A DNA stretch of 64,000 bases. Source: CALGKJ01 sp049322695. GTDB lineage: Bacteria; Bacillota; Clostridia; Lutisporales; Lutisporaceae. This document shows positions 58,587 through 64,000 of this stretch, piece by piece. Each line of letters opens with the position of its first letter. The first letter of the stretch is position 1. The stretch lies in contig JBMORW010000033.1 in assembly GCA_049322695.1 (NCBI GenBank), positions 1 to 64,000 of the forward strand, read 5' to 3'. The position numbers and the translations under genes were made by a program. The notes beneath the pieces are model-generated. The model had not been told where the DNA came from. It was given only the letters and a program-made list of their open reading frames with translations, and made no database searches.

Positions 58587-58597
58587 GAAAGGAGGTG
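58587..58597 (+). promoter_or_regulatory. Shine-Dalgarno-like sequence without a start codon (possible STAB-SD)
   Basis: GAAAGGAGGTG is a perfect complement to the 3' end of 16S rRNA, but no usable start codon follows at normal distance. The real gene start is 124 bases further on with its own AAGGAGG. Such STAB-SD sites are known to stabilise Bacillus cry mRNAs by binding the 30S subunit. Confidence 0.5.
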
Positions 58598-58720
58598 CAT
58601 AGTATCGGTCTCAGTAGAGAATTTGGTTGCAAAACTAAAAATAAAAATCCTGACAGCGAAAGTTTAAACAATCAAATTTCAACAAAAACTAAAAGCATAT
58701 TTAAGGAGGAAACAAAATTT

Positions 58721-61700
58721 ATGAGTAAAAAACTTACTGCACTTCTTCTTGCCTTTGTTCTTGTGTTTTCAACATTCACAATGGCATTTGCAGAAGAAAC
58801 ATTAAGTGGCGACGCAGCAATAGTAGCAGCAATAGGTATGTTAAAGGGCGACAGCGAAGCCGGTGTTACAGCAGAATATCTTGCTTCAACACCAACAAGA
58901 CTGCAAGCAGCTATACTTTTCTTAAGACTTAAGGGTCTTGAAGAAGAAGCTCTTGCTTACACAGGTACAGAAAACTTCCCGGATGCAGTTGGCTACTCTT
59001 GGGCCGGCGGAGAAGCTATCATGGGATACCTTAAGGCACATCCTGAACTCGGATGGCAAGGAACTTACGGTAATTTCTTACCTACAGAAAAAATAAATGC
59101 ACAATCCTACTACAAGGTAATACTTGAAGCTCTTGGCTACAAGCAAAACACAGCTTCAGTAGTTGGAGATTTTGACTGGTCAGAAGTATTTGAATTTGCA
59201 GCTGACCTGGGACTTATAGCAGTAGCAGATGTAGAAGACTTCACAGTTAATGACATAGCTATAGCTACAGTTGAAGGTCTTGTGACTCCTATGAAGGACA
59301 GCGAAGTGACTCTTGCAGCTTCATTAGTAACAGCTGGCATTATCGACCCTGTAGTAGCAGCAGAAGCTGGTATATATGAAGAAGAAGCAACTGAGCTTGA
59401 ATTGGCAGTAGCAGCAGCTGAAGAAGCTATAGCAGCTCTTAACGCTGAAATCGCACTTGCTGACAAAGAAGCAGTAGTGGCAGCAAGAGCACTTGTAGCA
59501 GCAGCTCAAGCTATCGACGCAGCAGCAGTAATAAGCAACATAGACGTTCTTGCTGCAGCAGAAGCTAAAATAGCAGAGCTTGAATTGGCAGCTATGACTT
59601 ATGATATTAAATCAGCTACAATTCTCAGCTCAAAGGTTATCGAAGTAACGCTGAACACAGCAGCAACAGCAGTTGCACCTAACTTCACAGTTACAGATGC
59701 AGCTGGTACTGCAATAGCAGTAGCAAGCGCTGAATTCTCACCATGGAATACTGATAACAAGTCAATTCTTGTTACACTAGCAGCTGATACAACTGCGGGA
59801 ACTCTTTACACAATAAAGAGCGGAACTGCAGCAGCTAACTTCGGAGGAGTAGCAAAAGAAACTGTTAAGCCAACTGCAACAGTTGCTTCAACAGATTACA
59901 ACGAAGTAACAGTTACTTTCAGTGAAGCAGTTGATGCAAGAACAATTGTGTTCTCAGCAGCAGAAAAGTATGGTACAAAGGCAGCTCTTAACGTAACGCT
60001 TAAGCAAATAAAGAGCTCAACAGAAGTAGTGTTCACATCTGATGCTCAAAGCTCAGCAACTCTTTACGGAACAGTTATAAGCGGAGTAAAAGACTTTGCA
60101 GGTAACGAAATGACTAAGGATGAAGCTAAGACATTTGTTGGCCAAGCTATGAACACTAACAAGCAAGGTCTTGACACAATAACAGTTAATGATTCAGTAA
60201 CATTGGTAGTTGCTTTCGACATCAACGTTGATCAAGCAGCTGCAACAAATATAGCTAACTATGCTATAGCAGAAAAGTATGGTTCTAAGACAGTTGTTCC
60301 TGTAACAGCTGCGGAAATGAACAAGGATGCTAACGGCGTAGTTCTTCCAAAGCAAGTTAAGTTAACACTTGGCGCAGACACTAAGACTGGTACGCTTTAT
60401 GAAATGGTAGTTACTAACGTTGGAACAGCTTATGGTAAGGAAATCAATGCTGATGATGATACAAAGACATTCGTTGGTATTGACAAGGATACAAAGGCAC
60501 CAAACGCAGTTACAGCTACTTCAGACAGCAACACACAAATAACATTGACATTCACAGATGCTAACGGCGCTGACAACCTACCTGCAGCAGTAGACACTTC
60601 ACTGATCACAATTGCAGAAAAGTATGGTTCAAAGGCAGCACTTACACTTACACTTAAAGAAGTTAAGAACAACACAATAGTATTCACAACTTCAACTCAA
60701 GCTGCAGCTACACTTTACGAAGTAAAGGTTGCTAAGGGCTTGACAGACAAGCTTGGCAATGCTACAACAGCAGAGCTTACAACTACAGTTGTAGGATCAG
60801 GCGTAGCAACAAAGATATCAGCTATCTCAGCTATCACTGACAATACTTCAACAACTGGCAAAATCAGAGTTCAATTCAACAAGAACTACGGCACAGGCGG
60901 ACTTGATGTAGCTTCATACTATATCGACGGCGGCATTGGCTACCCAACAAAGGTTGAAGCAGTTGCAGGCAACCCTGACAAAGTAGATTTGACAGTTGCT
61001 AAGACAGTAACAGGCAAGCTTTATAAGATGACTGTTAAAAATGTTTCCAACTCAGACGGAGTTGCTATGGATGCAGCAGGCGTGAGCTTGAACTTCGTAG
61101 GAACAGGCGGAGCAGCAGTAGCAGAGCCTAAGCTTGAGGCAGCTATAGCTATGAATAACCAAATGGTTAAACTGTACTTCGATACAGAAGTTAAGGGTAT
61201 AACAGGACTTATCAACTCAACAACTAATGCTGTTATAGCAAACGCTATCGAATACGGTACAGTAACAGACCCAGGCGACAACTCACTGACAGACTTCAAC
61301 TATGGTTTCATAGATCCTGAAAACTCAAAGGTATTGATTGTTTACACAACTGCTGACAACGCATTCAACACTGGTAATGCAAACGGCATATACTACATCA
61401 ATGTTGACGGTGTAACAGCTATGGATAACAATTACGATGAAGTAACTATGGCTAAAAATACAACTGAACCTGCTGAAATAGCTATCGAAGGTGTAGTAGC
61501 AACATCAGCTAACACTATGACTATATACTTCAACCAAGCAGTAAGACATCTTGGCGTAACAGACAACGCTACATCAGCTGACGAATTTGCATTCGTAGAT
61601 GTTAACGGCAATGGAACTTACCAAGACGGTACAGACGGAGAAATAGTTGCAGCCAGAGCGCTAAATACTACAAAAACACAATGGGAAGTAAGAATCAACC

Positions 61701-62569
61701 AAACTCTTGCTAACCAACAATACAGCTTAGTAATAAATACAGGCGCAGCAGCAGCTATAATATCTGATGTAGTATCAGGTACAAGAACAACTGCTCTTGA
61801 CACAGACGTTACTTCAATAGCATTTGCAGGTAATGCAACTAACATCACATACATCAATGATGTATATGCAGTAGCAACTGATGCAAGAACAATAGTAGTG
61901 TACTATCCAGAGGATATGGACAAAGCTTCAGCAGAGACAACAGAAAACTATGACATTGATGCTGATGCAGCTACAATACTTCTTGCAACATATAATGACG
62001 ATAACAACACTGTAACATTAATCGTAAGTGAAGATATTGACGCTTCTACTGACGAAGTTGTTATAGACGCAAATGACATAACAAACGCAATAGGCAATAA
62101 GCAAGTAGAAACAGAACTAGGTGCAAACCTTGAAGTAGTATTCGCTAAGTCAACAACTACACCAGCTAAGGTTGGCATCAAGGAAGTAGTTGCAGACGTA
62201 GCTGCAAACACAGTAACAATAACATTTGATCAAAGATTTATGTCAGCTACAAGCTTAGACTTTGATAACACAGCTGACGCAGGTGTAACTGAAACAGCAG
62301 CTTTACTAGCAGCACTTAACATAACAGTAGATGGCACAGATACAATTGAAGCAGCTGAAATATCCGACATAAATACTCTGTTAGGAGCAGCAGATGTGCT
62401 TAACTCTTCAGCTGGTTATATTGATACAATAGTAATCAATCTTACTGTAGATATAGATGATAATCAGCAAGCATCAGTATCATTCGACAAACCAGCTACA
62501 CAAAACTTCACAGGTATCAAGGGTCAAATACAAGACGTAGATGCAGCAGCATATATCTTCGTTCAATAG
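58721..62569 (+). CDS. Large S-layer-type secreted protein with SbsA/Big-like repeats
   Basis: A 1282-residue protein from the ATG at 58721 (AAGGAGG upstream, signal peptide to AFA at residue 25); an in-frame GTG at 58595 is rejected. Residues about 26-225 hold degenerate SLH-like repeats (SWAGGEAIMGYLK, LGLIAVADVEDF). An alanine-rich helix follows (about 225-295). The rest is Ig-like repeats, three with the exact motif AEKYG(S/T)K near residues 414, 517 and 631. Codon use is strongly biased to a few A-ending codons, as in highly expressed genes. It is probably the main S-layer subunit. Confidence 0.9.
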   Translation: MSKKLTALLLAFVLVFSTFTMAFAEETLSGDAAIVAAIGMLKGDSEAGVTAEYLASTPTRLQAAILFLRLKGLEEEALAYTGTENFPDAVGYSWAGGEAIMGYLKAHPELGWQGTYGNFLPTEKINAQSYYKVILEALGYKQNTASVVGDFDWSEVFEFAADLGLIAVADVEDFTVNDIAIATVEGLVTPMKDSEVTLAASLVTAGIIDPVVAAEAGIYEEEATELELAVAAAEEAIAALNAEIALADKEAVVAARALVAAAQAIDAAAVISNIDVLAAAEAKIAELELAAMTYDIKSATILSSKVIEVTLNTAATAVAPNFTVTDAAGTAIAVASAEFSPWNTDNKSILVTLAADTTAGTLYTIKSGTAAANFGGVAKETVKPTATVASTDYNEVTVTFSEAVDARTIVFSAAEKYGTKAALNVTLKQIKSSTEVVFTSDAQSSATLYGTVISGVKDFAGNEMTKDEAKTFVGQAMNTNKQGLDTITVNDSVTLVVAFDINVDQAAATNIANYAIAEKYGSKTVVPVTAAEMNKDANGVVLPKQVKLTLGADTKTGTLYEMVVTNVGTAYGKEINADDDTKTFVGIDKDTKAPNAVTATSDSNTQITLTFTDANGADNLPAAVDTSLITIAEKYGSKAALTLTLKEVKNNTIVFTTSTQAAATLYEVKVAKGLTDKLGNATTAELTTTVVGSGVATKISAISAITDNTSTTGKIRVQFNKNYGTGGLDVASYYIDGGIGYPTKVEAVAGNPDKVDLTVAKTVTGKLYKMTVKNVSNSDGVAMDAAGVSLNFVGTGGAAVAEPKLEAAIAMNNQMVKLYFDTEVKGITGLINSTTNAVIANAIEYGTVTDPGDNSLTDFNYGFIDPENSKVLIVYTTADNAFNTGNANGIYYINVDGVTAMDNNYDEVTMAKNTTEPAEIAIEGVVATSANTMTIYFNQAVRHLGVTDNATSADEFAFVDVNGNGTYQDGTDGEIVAARALNTTKTQWEVRINQTLANQQYSLVINTGAAAAIISDVVSGTRTTALDTDVTSIAFAGNATNITYINDVYAVATDARTIVVYYPEDMDKASAETTENYDIDADAATILLATYNDDNNTVTLIVSEDIDASTDEVVIDANDITNAIGNKQVETELGANLEVVFAKSTTTPAKVGIKEVVADVAANTVTITFDQRFMSATSLDFDNTADAGVTETAALLAALNITVDGTDTIEAAEISDINTLLGAADVLNSSAGYIDTIVINLTVDIDDNQQASVSFDKPATQNFTGIKGQIQDVDAAAYIFVQ

Positions 62570-62580
62570 TTAAACTAATA

Positions 62581-62620
62581 AAAAATAGTCTAACCGAAAG
62601 GTTAGACTATTTTTTATTTT
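62581..62620 (+). terminator. Intrinsic terminator of the S-layer gene
   Basis: A 15-bp stem (AAAAATAGTCTAACC and complement) with a GAAA tetraloop and a T-rich tail (TTTTTATTTT). Confidence 0.93.
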
Positions 62621-62643
62621 ATATTATGATTTTCTGCTCAATT

Positions 62644-62699
62644 GCCGATGGTCGGCGATGGATCTGGTGTATTAAATAACAGCTATAGGCTATCAGCTG
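62644..62699. repeat. Heptad inverted-repeat element between the S-layer and TPR genes
   Basis: Left arm GCCGATG, GTCGGCG, ATGGATC, TGG (62644-62667); right arm AACAGCT, ATAGGCT, ATCAGCT (62678-62698). No CTTCGAAG centre. Confidence 0.7.
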
Positions 62700-62703
62700 G
62701 TCA

Positions 62704-64000
62704 TTATTTAGTAACGACTATATTAAACCCGTCTATCTGCACCTCAGCCTGGGGGTTAATATGAAGACTGAAGGTAAGTGAATTGGCATCCTCAGGTACC
62801 TCCAGCTCCAGCTTGTACTGGCTCCACTTATTATTAAGGGTAAGAGGCTTATATACACTGGAATCATCTGCTCTTGCAGAAACATCTATGCTTAATGCAT
62901 TACTTATTTTTCTCATCCAGAAGCGTATTGTGATCTTTTTACCTCTGTAATTGTTGTCATCCAGCAGTGCCCCCAGATTAGCCCATATTCCGCCTTTTTT
63001 ATCCGAGTTGTTGATTATGTGGAGGCTGCTGCCTGAGTCTCTATATTGAACAGTATTTATCTCTGTCTTTACTTCATCCTTGCCCCATACCGCACCATAG
63101 CTGTCTACATATGCTTTGTTGAGGTCCAGTCCCTTTTCAAACAGCTGCTGATAGCTTGCTGTGTAAACTCCCGGCGAAGGCTTGTCAGGAGTGCTGTCAT
63201 CCTTTACTATATCTATCTTCTTCTTATTGTCACCGGTTATACTGATAAACTTTGAATTCAGTTTGGATTTTGAGCCCATATATGTCAGATTGAGGGTCAC
63301 CTTGTAGGTCCCGTTCCTTGTTACCTTGTAGCTGAAGCTTTCCTTGCTGCTCTTGTATATTTCTTTTCCGCTTTTAGTCACGACCCACTGAAGAGAATTT
63401 ACCAGGTTATAGGGATCGTTTGCCTTCCTGTCATATTTGCATCTCAGCATTGTCCCTCCGCTCACTTCTTCCGTATTCAGTGCAAATTCCGTGCTCTTCA
63501 GCTCCATATCCTTATGTGTCAATACCAGCAGCTCTTTATTACTTTTATTCCGGAGCACCGCATATATTTCCTTGGCTGTTTCCTTTCGCAGCTCATCACT
63601 TGTAATGAGATTCTGCACCTTATTCTTCAAACGTACAGGATCCAGACTTTTACTTGTCAGGTTTTCCTCTCCTATTACTACAGCCAGGAAATACTTTGAG
63701 GCTTCATTATATTGCTCAAGCTCCTCGTATATTCTGCCCAAATTATAATAATACTCTACTATAGGAAGTACCTTTATTGCATTTTGCATTTCATTCAGCG
63801 CTTCCTCCGGTTTATTCATATAAAACAGGCATACTGCCGCATTATTATAAGCTATTGCTTCCTGGGTATCCAGCTCATAAACGGCCTTGAAGCCGTTATA
63901 TGCTTTGCTGTAGTTCTGCAGATAATAATAGCTCATAGCCAGCCTGAAGGTTGCGTTCAGCTTTTGCTTATCGTTCAAAATTCCATAGGATGATATCAGC
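62704..64000 (-). CDS. TPR protein with C-terminal carbohydrate-binding-like domain, partial
   Basis: The frame is open through the right edge (upstream residues read LISSYGIL before the in-frame TTG at 63978), so the N-terminus is missing. The visible part has TPR-like repeats (FRLAMSYYYLQNYSKAYNGF, AYNNAAVCLFYMNKPEEALN, YYNLGRIYEELEQYNEAS, to about residue 105 from 63978). A PKD/Ig-like stretch follows (about 170-250), then a C-terminal jelly-roll (about 270-424: GSSLHIINNSDKKGGIWAN, KKITIRFWMRK) like CBM4/9 modules. Possible surface glycan-binding scaffold protein. Confidence 0.75.
   Translation of the reverse strand, partial: LISSYGILNDKQKLNATFRLAMSYYYLQNYSKAYNGFKAVYELDTQEAIAYNNAAVCLFYMNKPEEALNEMQNAIKVLPIVEYYYNLGRIYEELEQYNEASKYFLAVVIGEENLTSKSLDPVRLKNKVQNLITSDELRKETAKEIYAVLRNKSNKELLVLTHKDMELKSTEFALNTEEVSGGTMLRCKYDRKANDPYNLVNSLQWVVTKSGKEIYKSSKESFSYKVTRNGTYKVTLNLTYMGSKSKLNSKFISITGDNKKKIDIVKDDSTPDKPSPGVYTASYQQLFEKGLDLNKAYVDSYGAVWGKDEVKTEINTVQYRDSGSSLHIINNSDKKGGIWANLGALLDDNNYRGKKITIRFWMRKISNALSIDVSARADDSSVYKPLTLNNKWSQYKLELEVPEDANSLTFSLHINPQAEVQIDGFNIVVTK

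Noticed and set aside
58595..58720. Upstream in-frame start of the S-layer protein
   Set aside because: The GTG lies within the Shine-Dalgarno-like sequence; the ATG at 58721 starts a clean signal peptide with its own site.
59137..62211. Several minus-strand ORFs inside the S-layer gene
   Set aside because: They are shadows of the biased codon use of the plus-strand gene and lack ribosome binding sites.
12594..62699. Heptad arrays as CRISPR arrays
   Set aside because: Units are 7 bp with no unique spacers, and no cas genes are present.
1..64000. Prophage, transposase or diversity-generating retroelement
   Set aside because: No integrase, transposase, reverse transcriptase or phage structural gene is present; the flagellin variation is explained by tandem copies.

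Overview
This window reads as a chromosomal segment of a low-G+C, motile, endospore-forming Firmicute, most likely a Clostridia-class anaerobe. The evidence is gene content (SpoIIID, SpoIIQ, SpoIID, YyaC, Mbl, FliW/CsrA, a SAM-I riboswitch, SLH/S-layer proteins), Shine-Dalgarno sites of the GGAGG type and frequent TTG/GTG starts. Two long blocks follow the Bacillus subtilis gene order. A CoA-transferase pair and a 3-keto-5-aminohexanoate cleavage-type enzyme hint at amino-acid fermentation, but that is only a hint.

Layout. 1-12.5 kb (minus strand): a late flagellar cluster read from comFC through yvyF, flgM, flgN, two flgK copies, flgL, a YviE-like gene, fliW and csrA to five tandem flagellin genes and a partial flagellin-glycosylation-type (Maf/DUF115) gene. 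One flagellin is interrupted by a 100-N assembly gap. 12.6-17.8 kb: recD2, metK with its SAM-I riboswitch, and a tRNA operon (Pro, Glu, Val, Tyr, Thr) containing decayed tRNA-Thr copies. 18-21 kb: a secreted zinc phospholipase C-like protein and the spore protein gene yyaC. 21-30 kb: fabZ, a FlgJ-type rod protein, flhP, flhO, mbl, spoIIID, spoIIQ, spoIID, murA and ywmB. 30-46 kb: ctfB/ctfA, wecB, tagO, comEB, upp, a fused arginine-phosphatase-like/rpiB ORF, ywlC, a ZIP transporter, prfA, prmC, a DUF1385 gene, a plus-strand REC-STAS-like regulator, tdk, rpmE and rho. 46-64 kb: a kce-type enzyme, pgm, galU, a DUF2298 membrane protein, a three-gene glycan/lipid operon, an SLH protein diverging from a large S-layer-type protein, and a TPR/carbohydrate-binding protein cut by the window edge.

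How the genes work together. The left block builds and regulates the flagellar hook-filament junction and filament (FlgM-sigmaD and FliW-CsrA control). The middle block couples cell-wall synthesis, cell shape and sporulation engulfment. The central block is translation and nucleotide housekeeping. The right block supplies sugar nucleotides and surface glycans next to surface-layer proteins.

The most unusual feature is not a gene. At about 23 places, nearly every intergenic gap carries short tandem heptanucleotide arrays. They are often arranged as two inverted arms around a centre resembling AGCTTCGAAG. Several arrays contain a nested perfect hairpin with a 3-nt loop. Two arrays lie in frame inside the DUF2298 gene, one sits between ctfA and ctfB, and one is inside the tRNA operon. 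I know of no named element in Firmicutes with this structure; the nearest analogue I can recall is the heptanucleotide STRR repeats of cyanobacteria.
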